This document shows positions 54,673-63,170 of a stretch of 64,000 nucleotides of DNA, piece after piece. This DNA is from Afipia clevelandensis ATCC 49720 (lineage in GTDB: Bacteria; Pseudomonadota; Alphaproteobacteria; Rhizobiales; Xanthobacteraceae). The stretch is from assembly GCF_000336555.1 (NCBI RefSeq), contig NZ_KB375281.1:1926030-1990029 (forward strand), given 5' to 3'. The translations under genes were made by a program, and so were the position numbers. How positions within the stretch are numbered: the first letter of the stretch is position 1; each line of letters begins with the position of its first letter. A model generated the notes under the pieces. It saw only the letters and a list, made by a program, of their open reading frames with translations. It ran no database searches and had not been told where the DNA came from.

Positions 54673-55953
54673 ATGAAGATGAGAGCACTTCTCGGCACCG
54701 CCGCACTGGCGGTTACGTTCGGCGCGACATCGGCGATGGCACAAAAAGCCATCTCGCTCGGCCACCTCGCCGACTATTCGGGCCCGACGTCGGACGTCGG
54801 AACGCCGTTCGGTCAGGGCGTCGCCGACGCCTTCGCCTATGTGAACAAGAACGGCGGCATCGCCGGCGCGAAGGTCAATCTCGACACGGTCGACTATGGC
54901 TATCAGGTGCCGCGCGCCATCGCGCAGTACAAGAAGTGGTCGGGCGGCGACAAGGTCTCGGCCATTCTCGGCTGGGGCACGGCCGATACCGAAGCGCTGA
55001 AGAAGTTCGTCGCCGAAGACAAGATTCCGGACATTTCCGGCTCGTACGCGGCGGCCCTGTCGGATCCGACCGGCGCGGGCGGCAAGACCGAAGCTGCGCC
55101 TTATAACTTCTTCTACGGCCCGAGCTACTCGGATGCCCTTCGCGGCATGCTGACCTGGGCGGCGGAGGACTGGAAGTCCAAGGGCAAGCCCGGCAAGCCG
55201 AAGTATGTCCACATGGGCGCCAACCATCCGTATCCGAACGCACCGAAAGCCGCGGGTGAAGCGCTCGCCGCCGAACTCGGCTTCGAGGTTCTGCCCGCCA
55301 TCGTGTTCGCCCTCACCCCGGGCGATTACAGCGCGCAGTGCCTGACGCTGAAGAGCTCGGGCGCCAACTACGCCTATCTCGGCAACACCGCCGGCTCGAA
55401 CATCTCCGTGCTGAACGCCTGCAAGGCGGCCGGCGCCGATGTCCAGTTCATGGGCAACGTCTGGGGCATGGACGAGAACGCCGCGAAGGCCGCGGGCGCT
55501 GCCGCGGATGGTGTGGTGTTCCCGCTGCGCACGGCTGTGGCCTGGGGCGGCAATGCTCCCGGCATGAAGATGGTGCAGGAAATCTCCAAGATGTCGGATG
55601 CGGCCGGCACGGCCTATCGTCCGGTGCACTACGTCGCGGGTGTCTGCACCGCGCTTTACATGAAGGAAGCCGTCGAGTGGGCCGCCAAGAACGGCGGCGC
55701 GACCGGCGAGAACGTCAAGAAGGGCTTCTACCAGAAGAAGGATTGGGTGCCGGCCGGAATGGAAGGCGTCTGCAATCCGTCGACCTGGACCGAGAAGGAC
55801 CATCGCCCAACCATGAAAGTCGACATCTATCGCATGAAGGTGTCGGGCGCGACGGACGCACCGGTGGCCGATCTGGTCAAGAACGGCACGGTCAAGCTCG
55901 AGAAGGTGAAGACCGTCGACCTGCCGCGCAAGGCGGAATGGCTCGGCTGGTAA
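54673..55953 (+). CDS. Periplasmic binding protein of importer 2
   Basis: A 426-residue type I binding protein. Residues 1-23 (MKMRALLGTAALAVTFGATS, AMA) form a signal peptide, and the mature part starts QKAISLGHLADYSGPTSDVG. It is 57 bases after the LivM-type stop and has GGAGGAAGACAAC just before the ATG. Its position fourth in the operon, after the permeases, differs from importer 1, where the binding protein is first. With a co-encoded acyl-CoA synthetase, the ligand is probably a carboxylic acid. Confidence 0.92.
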   Translation: MKMRALLGTAALAVTFGATSAMAQKAISLGHLADYSGPTSDVGTPFGQGVADAFAYVNKNGGIAGAKVNLDTVDYGYQVPRAIAQYKKWSGGDKVSAILGWGTADTEALKKFVAEDKIPDISGSYAAALSDPTGAGGKTEAAPYNFFYGPSYSDALRGMLTWAAEDWKSKGKPGKPKYVHMGANHPYPNAPKAAGEALAAELGFEVLPAIVFALTPGDYSAQCLTLKSSGANYAYLGNTAGSNISVLNACKAAGADVQFMGNVWGMDENAAKAAGAAADGVVFPLRTAVAWGGNAPGMKMVQEISKMSDAAGTAYRPVHYVAGVCTALYMKEAVEWAAKNGGATGENVKKGFYQKKDWVPAGMEGVCNPSTWTEKDHRPTMKVDIYRMKVSGATDAPVADLVKNGTVKLEKVKTVDLPRKAEWLGW

Positions 55954-55961
55954 GACCTGCT

Positions 55962-56086
55962 CCCTCTCCCCGCTTCGCGGGGAGAGGGTTGGGGTGAGGG
56001 GCAACACTTCGGCTCGAAGCAGCGCCCCTCACCCCAACCCTTCGCTACGCTCAGGCTTCGACCTCCTCCCGCAAAAGGGGGAGAGG
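55962..56086. repeat. Palindromic repeat family D, copy 3
   Basis: CCCTCTCCCCGCTTCGCGGG at the left, GGGTTGGGGTGAGGGGC paired with GCCCCTCACCCCAACCC in the centre, and CCTCCTCCCGCAAAAGGGGG at the right. It sits inside importer operon 2, between the binding-protein and LivF-type genes, where it could change transcript stability or level. Confidence 0.8.
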
Positions 56087-56108
56087 TTCAAAACCCAGGA
56101 CGACCGAC

Positions 56109-56951
56109 GTGCAAACCGAAACCGCGACCACCGCAAAGCCTGCTCCCGCCGCCGCCACCGCAGCGCCGCTGCTTGCCGTGAAGAACATCGAGGTCGTCTA
56201 CGACAATGTCATCCTCGTGCTGCGCGGCCTCAGCCTCGATGTGCCCAAGGGTGCGATCGTCGCGCTGCTGGGCGCCAACGGCGCGGGCAAGTCGACCACG
56301 CTGAAGGCGATCTCCGGCCTGCTCAAGACCGAGGACGGCGAAGTCACGCGCGGCGAGATCATGTTCGACGGCGAGCGCATCGACGGCATCGACCCGGACA
56401 AGATCGTGCGCCGGGGCATTTTTCAGGTCATGGAGGGCCGCCGCATCATCGCGGACATGACCTCGCTCGAAAATCTGCGGCTCGGCGCGTTCACGCGCAA
56501 CGACAACAAGATCAACGACGACATCGAGATGGTCTACAATTATTTCCCCCGCCTCAAGGAGCGCACCGGCCTTGCCGGTTATCTCTCCGGCGGCGAACAG
56601 CAGATGCTGGCGATCGGCCGCGCCATGATGGCGCGCCCGAAAATGATCCTGATGGACGAGCCGTCGATGGGTCTGTCGCCGCTGCTGGTGAAGGAAGTGT
56701 TCTCCATCATCAAGCAGATCAACCGCGACCTCGGCGTCACCATTCTGCTGGTGGAGCAGAATGCCCGCGCGGCGCTCTCGGTCGCGAGCCATGGCTACAT
56801 CATGGAACAGGGCAAGGTGGTGCTCGACGGCACCGCCGACGAACTGCGCAACAACGAGGACGTCAAGGAATTCTATCTCGGCGGCGCTGGCGACCAGCGC
56901 AAGAGTTTCAAGAACCTGAAGAGCTTCAAGCGCCGCAAGCGCTGGCTGTAA
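56109..56951 (+). CDS. LivF-type ATPase of importer 2
   Basis: A 280-residue ABC ATPase that completes importer 2. Walker A GANGAGKST (near residue 57) has the normal Lys, unlike its counterpart in importer 1. The signature LSGGEQQML lies near 157, Walker B MILMDEPSMGLS near 178. The start is GTG 56109, and the first 20 residues are an Ala/Pro/Thr leader. The C-terminus is basic (KSFKNLKSFKRRKRWL). The 155-base gap to the binding-protein gene is filled by a palindromic repeat. Confidence 0.92.
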   Translation: MQTETATTAKPAPAAATAAPLLAVKNIEVVYDNVILVLRGLSLDVPKGAIVALLGANGAGKSTTLKAISGLLKTEDGEVTRGEIMFDGERIDGIDPDKIVRRGIFQVMEGRRIIADMTSLENLRLGAFTRNDNKINDDIEMVYNYFPRLKERTGLAGYLSGGEQQMLAIGRAMMARPKMILMDEPSMGLSPLLVKEVFSIIKQINRDLGVTILLVEQNARAALSVASHGYIMEQGKVVLDGTADELRNNEDVKEFYLGGAGDQRKSFKNLKSFKRRKRWL

Positions 56952-56972
56952 GGCAGGACCGACACGTAACGG

Positions 56973-57110
56973 CGTCATCCTGAGGTGCGAGCCGCCATCG
57001 TAGCCAAGTTACACAGGCTACGCCTGATCTGGCGGCGAGCCTCGAAGGATGGGCTTCAACTAACAGGTCACCCTTCGAGGCGCGCAAGAGCGCGCTCCTC
57101 AGGGTGACGG
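56973..57110. repeat. Palindromic repeat family E
   Basis: CGTCATCCTGAGGTGCGAGC at the left is complementary to GCGCTCCTCAGGGTGACGG at the right, with inner pairing of GCCTCGAAGGATGG-type sequence with CACCCTTCGAGGC. It separates the LivF-type gene from the PaaK-like gene. Confidence 0.75.
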
Positions 57111-57131
57111 ATCGCGATACAGGCCAATCCG

Positions 57132-58364
57132 ATGACCAGTCACTACGATGCCCTCGAAACACGTTCGCCTGCCGCGCGCGAGGCCGATCTGTTTGCCCGC
57201 CTCCCCGGCGTGCTGGCAGCCGCGGCGAAGGCGCCTGCCTATGCAGCGCATTTCAACGGCATCGACCTTGCCTCCATCACCAGCCGCAATGCGTTGGCGA
57301 AGCTGCCGGTGCTTCGCAAATCCGACCTGCCGGCGCTGCACAAGGCTGCCCCTCCGTTCGGCGGTTTTGTCGCCGCGCCTGCCGGATCGTTCGGCCGCCT
57401 GTTCACCTCACCCGGACCGATCTTCGAGCCGGAAGCCGCTGAAACCGATCCATGGCGCGGGGCGCGCGCCGTGTTCGCCGCAGGCTTTCGACCCGGCGAT
57501 ATCGTGCTCAACACCTTCAGCTATCACCTCACCCCCGGCGGCTTCATCTTCGATACTTCGGCGCGCGCGCTGGGCTGCGCCGTGATCCCCGGAGGCCCCG
57601 GCAACACCGAGCAGCAATTCGAGCTGATCGAAACCTATCGCCCTGTCGGCTATTCCGGCACGCCGGATTTCCTCAAAATCCTGCTCGATGCGGCGGACAA
57701 GACCGGGCGCGATGCCTCCTCGATCAGGCGCGCGGTGGTGTCCGGCGCAGCATTCCCGAAATCGCTGCAGGAGGAAATGAAGGCCCGCGGCGTCGACGCC
57801 TATCAGAACTTCGGCACCGCCGATCTCGGCATTGTCGCCTACGAGACCGCGGCCCGCGAAGGCCTCGTGGTCAACGAGAACATCATTGTCGAAATCGTGC
57901 GCCCGGGAACGGGCGATCCCGTGGCCGACGGCGATGTCGGCGAAATCGTCGTGACCACCCTCGATCCGCACCACCCGGTTGTTCGCCTGGCGCTCGGCGA
58001 CCTCAGCGCCGTGCTAGCCGGAGCCAGCCCCTGTGGGCGGACCAACATGCGCATCAAGGGCTGGATGGGCCGTGCCGACCAGACGACGAAAGTGAAAGGC
58101 ATGTTCGTGCGTCCCGAACAGATCGCCGAAATCGGCAACCGGCACCCCGAACTCGGCCGCCTGCGCCTGATCGTGACCCGCGAGAGGGAAACCGACGCGA
58201 TGACGCTTTCGGCGGAAACTGCAACCCCCGCCGACGCATTGCGGGATGCGGTTGCATCGACCCTGCGCGCCGTGACAAAGCTGTCCGGCAATGTCACTTT
58301 GGTCGCCCCCGGTTCGCTCCCGAACGACGGCAAGGCGATCTCGGACGAACGCAAGAACGATTAG
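57132..58364 (+). CDS. PaaK-like (phenylacetate-CoA ligase family) protein with altered P-loop
   Basis: A 410-residue member of the adenylate-forming PaaK family. The C-terminal half has QNFGTADLGIVAYE near residue 221, GDVGEIVVTTLDPHHPVVRL near 266 and MGRADQTTKVKGMFVRPEQI near 313, as in PaaK. The N-terminal P-loop, normally SSGTTGxP, reads FTSPGPIFEP at 91-100, so ATP-phosphate contacts may differ. I recall such SPGP variants in alphaproteobacterial ring-acid clusters but cannot confirm their activity. It follows importer operon 2 and precedes a CoA transferase. Confidence 0.82.
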   Translation: MTSHYDALETRSPAAREADLFARLPGVLAAAAKAPAYAAHFNGIDLASITSRNALAKLPVLRKSDLPALHKAAPPFGGFVAAPAGSFGRLFTSPGPIFEPEAAETDPWRGARAVFAAGFRPGDIVLNTFSYHLTPGGFIFDTSARALGCAVIPGGPGNTEQQFELIETYRPVGYSGTPDFLKILLDAADKTGRDASSIRRAVVSGAAFPKSLQEEMKARGVDAYQNFGTADLGIVAYETAAREGLVVNENIIVEIVRPGTGDPVADGDVGEIVVTTLDPHHPVVRLALGDLSAVLAGASPCGRTNMRIKGWMGRADQTTKVKGMFVRPEQIAEIGNRHPELGRLRLIVTRERETDAMTLSAETATPADALRDAVASTLRAVTKLSGNVTLVAPGSLPNDGKAISDERKND

Positions 58365-58415
58365 CGGACCACCGGCCCAACGGCGGTCCCGGCAGGAACA
58401 AGGGAAATCGCCGAA

Positions 58416-59615
58416 ATGGGAATTTTCGAAGGTCTGAAGGTCATCGACTGCTCGAGTTTCATCGCAGCACCATCTTCCGCCACCGCGCTTTCCGACTTCG
58501 GTGCCGACGTCATCAAGATCGAGCCGCCTGGCGCGGGCGATCCTGTCCGCAACCTGCCCAATCTGCCTGGGTATCCGATCAGTCCGCACAACTACGCGTG
58601 GATGCTGCAGGGCCGCAACAAGAAGAGCCTCGCGCTCGATCTCTCCAGGCCGGAAGGCCAGGCCGTGCTGCGCAAGCTCGCCGCCGAAGCCGATGTCTTC
58701 ATCACCAACTTCCCTCCCCCGGTGCGCAAGAAGCTCGGCGTCACCTATAAGGATCTCGCTCCTCTCAACGGCCGGCTGATCTATGCATCGTTCAGCGGCT
58801 ATGGCGAAACCGGCGCGGAAGCCGACAAGCCCGGATTCGACAGCAACGCCTGGTGGGCGCGCTCCGGCCTGATGGACCTCGTGCGCGAAACCGACGAGAC
58901 CACCCCGGCCCGCTCGATGCCCGGCATGGGTGATCATCCCTGCGCCATGTCGCTGTTCGCAGCCATCGTCACCGCGCTCTATCAGCGCGAGAAGACCGGC
59001 AAGGGCACGCAGGTGATGTCAAATCTCATGGTGAACGGCATCTGGTCGAACGGCATCTACGCGCAGGCCGCGCTGTGCGGCGCGACCTTCCAGAAGCGCC
59101 CGCCGCGCCAGCAGGCGCTGAACGCCGTGACCTGTCACTACAAGTGCGCCGACGACCGCTGGATCATCCTGTCGCTGCTCAACGAAGAGAAGCAGTTTCC
59201 GGTGTTCGCCAAGGTGATCGAGCGCGAGGACCTGCTCGCCGATCCGCGCTTCGAGACCAAGCCAGTGCGTCACAAGCATGCGGCGGAACTGATCGCGATC
59301 CTCGACAAGGTGTTCGCGAGCAAGCCGCTTTCACATTGGCGCAAGACGCTGGACGGCAACGGACTGATTTTTGGCGTTGTCGGCATTCCGCAGGATATTC
59401 CGGACGACGAGCAGATGCGCGTCACCGAAGCCGTGGTGCCGTTTGTGGACAGCGACCTGCGCACCATCAACACGCCGATCTTCATCGAAGGCGCGAAGAA
59501 GGTGCAGCCGCGCATGGCGCCGAATGTCGGCCAGCACAGCGACGAAGTGCTGAAGTCCGCCGGCTTCAACGATGCCGAGATCGCCAAGATGCGCGCGGCC
59601 GGGATCGTGGCGTAA
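58416..59615 (+). CDS. CaiB/BaiF (family III) CoA transferase
   Basis: A 399-residue CoA transferase, the normal single-unit length. LKVIDCSSFIAAPSSATALS near residue 7 and FGADVIKIEPPG near 29 are the N-terminal signature, and the catalytic Asp is D173 in GMGDHPCAMSL. It moves CoA from one acyl thioester to a free acid without ATP. It starts 51 bases after the PaaK-like gene, so ligase-type and transferase-type activation are encoded side by side next to importer 2. Confidence 0.92.
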   Translation: MGIFEGLKVIDCSSFIAAPSSATALSDFGADVIKIEPPGAGDPVRNLPNLPGYPISPHNYAWMLQGRNKKSLALDLSRPEGQAVLRKLAAEADVFITNFPPPVRKKLGVTYKDLAPLNGRLIYASFSGYGETGAEADKPGFDSNAWWARSGLMDLVRETDETTPARSMPGMGDHPCAMSLFAAIVTALYQREKTGKGTQVMSNLMVNGIWSNGIYAQAALCGATFQKRPPRQQALNAVTCHYKCADDRWIILSLLNEEKQFPVFAKVIEREDLLADPRFETKPVRHKHAAELIAILDKVFASKPLSHWRKTLDGNGLIFGVVGIPQDIPDDEQMRVTEAVVPFVDSDLRTINTPIFIEGAKKVQPRMAPNVGQHSDEVLKSAGFNDAEIAKMRAAGIVA

Positions 59616-59616
59616 C

Positions 59617-59644
59617 TCCCTCTCTCCCCGCAGGCGGGGAGAGA
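59617..59644. repeat. Short palindrome, family D-like
   Basis: TCTCTCCCCGCAGGCGGGGAGAGA is a near-perfect hairpin two bases after the CoA-transferase stop and may serve as its terminator, although no T-run follows. Confidence 0.65.
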
Positions 59645-59670
59645 CAAGGAAGCGCGATCATCTACCCATC

Positions 59671-59782
59671 GTCATTGCGAGCGAAGCGAAGCAATCCACT
59701 CTTTAAGAGAAAGTATGGATTGCTTCGTCGCCATAGCGCGTTGAAGACGCGCGTAAACGCGCTAATGGCTCCTCGCAATGAC
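59671..59782. repeat. REP-like palindromic element, family A, copy 3, with a nested hairpin
   Basis: The ends match the copies at 4771 and 18761. The right half has an extra insert of about 33 bases containing TAGCGCGTT and AACGCGCTA (59734-59742 and 59756-59764), a perfect 9-base stem of its own. Confidence 0.85.
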
Positions 59783-59791
59783 GGAATTGAG

Positions 59792-61237
59792 CTACCTTTC
59801 CTTCGGAAAACAGAATCCGGTGCGCGTATCTTTCGCACCGGCAGCCTGACACGTCAGCGCTTCGGCGCAGGTCCATGACGCGAAGCTCTTGTCGGGCGTG
59901 ACGTCCTCGCCCGCGACAGCGCACACAGCGCCCCAGCCGTTGACATAGGTCGTCCCGAGCAACTCATTCGACCTGCGTGCCTGCGGGCGTGCAGAGAATG
60001 CGCGCGAGAAATCTGGCGCACGGCCATCGCCGAATGCAGCGAGAATGTCACGGCGGCGTTCCTGATCGCCGAAGAAATGCGGCGATGCTGCCGCCACCAC
60101 CGCACCCGCCGCCCATTCGGGGCGTTCCTTGCCCGGAAAATGAAAGCCACCGACCGCGCGGGTCTGGTGGCAGCCGCCGCAGGTCATGTCATCAAGACGG
60201 CGCGCGAAGCCTGCCGGAGATTGCAGATTTTCGAGCGGCGCGTTTGCCGACGCCTTTGCCAAAGCCGCAACAATTTCATCGTCCGCAAATAAATCGCGGG
60301 CCTTGTCCTCGGGATTTTCCTGCGCCGGCGTCACGTTGACGACGCTGGACGCGAGAAAGCGATCCGGCAGCACGATGGCTCCGCGATCAAGCTCCGCGAT
60401 GTGCGCGGGATCAAGCAGCCACGCCTTGAAGTCCGCGAGCAGCTTTTCATCGCCGCGAATGCGCGTTGCGTCGATCTGGTTCTCCATCGGCGATTCCACG
60501 AAGTTCAGTCCATCGAAGCGGAACACCTTCATCAGGTAATCCGCCCTGCCCTCGAAATCGTTCGCATCGGCTGACGCCCGCGAGACCTGCACATTGATTT
60601 CGATCCGGTCGATGGCGTCACGGGTGATCCATTCCAGCGCACCGCCTTTTGCCGTGAGCATCGCGGACGGTTGATCAGCCAGCGCGAGCCAGCGCCGCGC
60701 CAGTTCGGCGCAGGTGATGTCCGCGCCTGCAGGCTTCGCCTTCATGACAAGATTGAGCGTCATCGGCAGTCGCGTCGGCGGATTGTTCTTGTCCGCAGAG
60801 TCATGATTGGCGATGGGCCGATAGATCAGCCGGATTTCGCCGCACGCATCGGGAGAAACAAACGCGCGGTCCATCCGGTTGACAATGCCGGCCAGATCGA
60901 ACCGCGTGCCGGGCGTGTTCAGGGCATCGCGATCGAACAGAAACAGCCTGTCGAGATCGTCGTGATGATCGAGGACGTAGCTGTTGAAATCGCGGTCGGT
61001 CGCTTCCTGAAGCGGTACCATCGACGGCAGCGCGAACAGGTCCGCACTGGTGGCGCCGGGTTCGGCGCCGAGCAGTTTGCCGAGGCTCAGTCCAGTGTCG
61101 TCGAGCGGCTGCAGGATGCCGGGATCGGTGATGGCGACGCCGCGCTCCATTACCGCCGCGTGCACAGGCGTCACCGGTTGCAACATCGGCGACAGAACAC
61201 ACAACGTCCAAAGCATCAGGCGCATTTGCATGACCAT
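59792..61237 (-). CDS. Exported protein with a single CxxCH haem-type motif
   Basis: A protein of about 481 residues. Residues about 5-27 (MLWTLCVLSPMLQPVTPVHA) look like a signal peptide. CGGCH at 353-357 is a canonical c-type haem attachment motif, with a possible Met axial ligand not identified. The rest contains LDRLFLFDRDALNTPGTRFD near 98 and many paired Cys (CGEIR, CAELARR, CAEALTCQAAG). I do not recognise the family. Starts at 61267, 61237 and 61231 are all in frame with no clear ribosome-binding site. The C-terminal stop lies 10 bases from a repeat. Confidence 0.72.
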   Translation of the reverse strand: MVMQMRLMLWTLCVLSPMLQPVTPVHAAVMERGVAITDPGILQPLDDTGLSLGKLLGAEPGATSADLFALPSMVPLQEATDRDFNSYVLDHHDDLDRLFLFDRDALNTPGTRFDLAGIVNRMDRAFVSPDACGEIRLIYRPIANHDSADKNNPPTRLPMTLNLVMKAKPAGADITCAELARRWLALADQPSAMLTAKGGALEWITRDAIDRIEINVQVSRASADANDFEGRADYLMKVFRFDGLNFVESPMENQIDATRIRGDEKLLADFKAWLLDPAHIAELDRGAIVLPDRFLASSVVNVTPAQENPEDKARDLFADDEIVAALAKASANAPLENLQSPAGFARRLDDMTCGGCHQTRAVGGFHFPGKERPEWAAGAVVAAASPHFFGDQERRRDILAAFGDGRAPDFSRAFSARPQARRSNELLGTTYVNGWGAVCAVAGEDVTPDKSFASWTCAEALTCQAAGAKDTRTGFCFPKER

Positions 61238-61331
61238 GGTTGTGCGACGAGACCGGCCGTTTGCCAAGTCAAAGGTCGGAGAGCCGCTGCCGATAAAAAC
61301 AACGGTGTCCCGGGAATAATTCTGAAATAGC

Positions 61332-62612
61332 CTAGACCGGCGCGCTGACGGGATCCGCGCTGTCCCGCCATTTGCGGAGCCGCGAGAGTGCGATCACCAG
61401 CAGCGCGAAACCTGCCAGTGCCCAGCAAAGGATCGGAGTCCATTGCAACAGGGCGTCATATGCGGAATTCCGGGTCAGGCCGCCGCTCACGGCAGCAATG
61501 CGCGCAAACGTCGCCACCGCCAGCGCCGAGAACATCAGTCCGAGCACCTTGCCTTCCGCGCCGCCGCTGACCGCGATGGCGGCAGCGACCGCGCTCATCA
61601 GGATGCAGCCCCACGCCGCGCCAGCGAGGAATTGCATCGCGATCATGGTGTTCAGCCCGGTCGCGTTTTCCATGCCGAACACCGCGCCTGCGCCGAGCAA
61701 CCCCGCGCAGCCGATCACCAGCAAGCCGCCGAGGCGGCGCGTGATGAAACTCGCCGGGAACATCGCGATGTTGAATCCGATCCAGTAGACCGGCATCAGC
61801 CATTGCAGGTCCGGCTGCTTGGCAAAGCGCAGGAATAGCGGCGCGCTGTTGACGCTGAAATGCAACTGATAGCCGAGCGCCAGAACAAGTACAGCGGCGA
61901 TGAAGATCAGCGCCAGTGTGCTCCATGATTTCGGAATCGTAAGCGGCTTACGCTCCGGCGCGACGAGCTTGCCTTCGCGCAACTGCTGTTCGATCCATGA
62001 CATGGTCAGCGCCGTCACCAGCAACACCACGGTCGAGATCACGAACGGGATGCGCGGATCGTGATTGCGCAGCACGACGCCGAGATAGGGCGAGACCGCG
62101 CCCGCGATGCCGTAACCGAGCATGGTGAGGCATGACAGGATCGGGATCGACGGCTTCGCCGCGAACTTGCCGAGCAGCGCGAGCGGCGGCGCGCGCAGCG
62201 CGGAGGATGTGACGACCCATGTCAGCGTCAGCGCGATCAACGCGATCTTCGCATTGGGGCCGAGATCGGCGACGAACGGCAGCGCCAGGAAGGCGGCGCA
62301 AGAGACAACCGTCAGCCAGATGACAACACGGCTCAATCGTCCCGCAATGGGTGTCATGCGGTCGGCGGCGATGCCCATCAGCGTGTCGGTGATGGTGAAG
62401 ATCGCCTGATCGACCAGAAGGATGACGATCACGGCGCCCGGCGGCAAGCCCACCTTGGCGGCAAGCTGCGGGAGGTAGATCACATAGATTGTCCAGCCCA
62501 GCGTGAAGAACAACTGCAGCAGCGCGAGATAAACGCCGACCTTGCCGGTTGGCGCATTCGCCGGCGGCGCATCCGAAGCCGCGTTCCTGTCCGCTGTACT
62601 TACCTGACTCAT
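61332..62612 (-). CDS. Major facilitator superfamily transporter
   Basis: A 426-residue membrane protein of about twelve helices. Helix 1 is at residues about 28-48 (LALLQLFFTLGWTIYVIYLP) and an MFS-like DxxxGxxxDR-type loop reads ADRMTPIAGRLSRV near 83. The PFVADLGPNAK and SSALRAPP segments recall the glycoside-pentoside or melibiose-carrier group, but the substrate is not evident. GGGGTGAAG eight bases before ATG 62612 decides against longer starts. It is downstream of nothing on this strand for 470 bases and is probably monocistronic. Confidence 0.85.
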   Translation of the reverse strand: MSQVSTADRNAASDAPPANAPTGKVGVYLALLQLFFTLGWTIYVIYLPQLAAKVGLPPGAVIVILLVDQAIFTITDTLMGIAADRMTPIAGRLSRVVIWLTVVSCAAFLALPFVADLGPNAKIALIALTLTWVVTSSALRAPPLALLGKFAAKPSIPILSCLTMLGYGIAGAVSPYLGVVLRNHDPRIPFVISTVVLLVTALTMSWIEQQLREGKLVAPERKPLTIPKSWSTLALIFIAAVLVLALGYQLHFSVNSAPLFLRFAKQPDLQWLMPVYWIGFNIAMFPASFITRRLGGLLVIGCAGLLGAGAVFGMENATGLNTMIAMQFLAGAAWGCILMSAVAAAIAVSGGAEGKVLGLMFSALAVATFARIAAVSGGLTRNSAYDALLQWTPILCWALAGFALLVIALSRLRKWRDSADPVSAPV

Positions 62613-62879
62613 CTTCACCCCGATCAGCTTACCGGTCTCCGAGACTGCGGGCTGCCTTCCGCAGACAATCCCCATTGTAGCTGTTTGACGGCGCTGCCGC
62701 GAACAGGGTTCATCGAGAAATTCCATCGGGCCGCCAGACCCTTGCCGGGCGAATCGGCTTGCGGTGGAAATTTTTGCCATCCGGCGGGACTCTGTCCGAA
62801 CGATTGGCTAACATCGGCGTTGATCAACACAGGGCAAGCGTAACCAAGGCAAGCTGAACAGCAGATTCGGAGCCGGACC

Positions 62880-63170
62880 ATGACGACGGCCAAGCCAGAG
62901 ACAGCAACTCTCCCGGTTGTTTCGTTCGAGGAGCAGTTGAAGCACGCCCGCGAACTTGTGGTCGAGGGACAGCGCCTGCTGTATGTCGCCAATCGCGACC
63001 TCAAGGCCGGACGCAACGTCGTCCGGCGCACCCAGCAGCTTCTTGCCGACACCGAAAGCGTGTTCAGCGCCAAGCGCCGCCTTCAGGCCAGCACCGGATC
63101 AATCGGGCTCGGCGGCACGCCGCCCGCCTCGATAGCCTCGCCCGCCGCAAGGCAAAGATCCTCCCTGTAA
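62880..63170 (+). CDS. Small hypothetical protein
   Basis: A 96-residue protein. Residues about 15-65 (VSFEEQLKHARELVVEGQRL and onward) read as one or two amphipathic helices with regular Leu spacing, which suggests a coiled coil. The C-terminal 25 residues (TGSIGLGGTPPASIASPAAR) look unstructured and lie over the 3' end of the convergent amidase gene by 88 bases, so the true end may be less conserved. CCGGACC is the only upstream purine patch. No family is recognised; I include it because the helical core does not look random. Confidence 0.45.
   Translation: MTTAKPETATLPVVSFEEQLKHARELVVEGQRLLYVANRDLKAGRNVVRRTQQLLADTESVFSAKRRLQASTGSIGLGGTPPASIASPAARQRSSL

Noticed and set aside
53294-54706. 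470-codon open frame on the minus strand
   Set aside because: It is antisense to both permeases of importer 2, and its sequence is Asp/His/Gln-rich with no motif.
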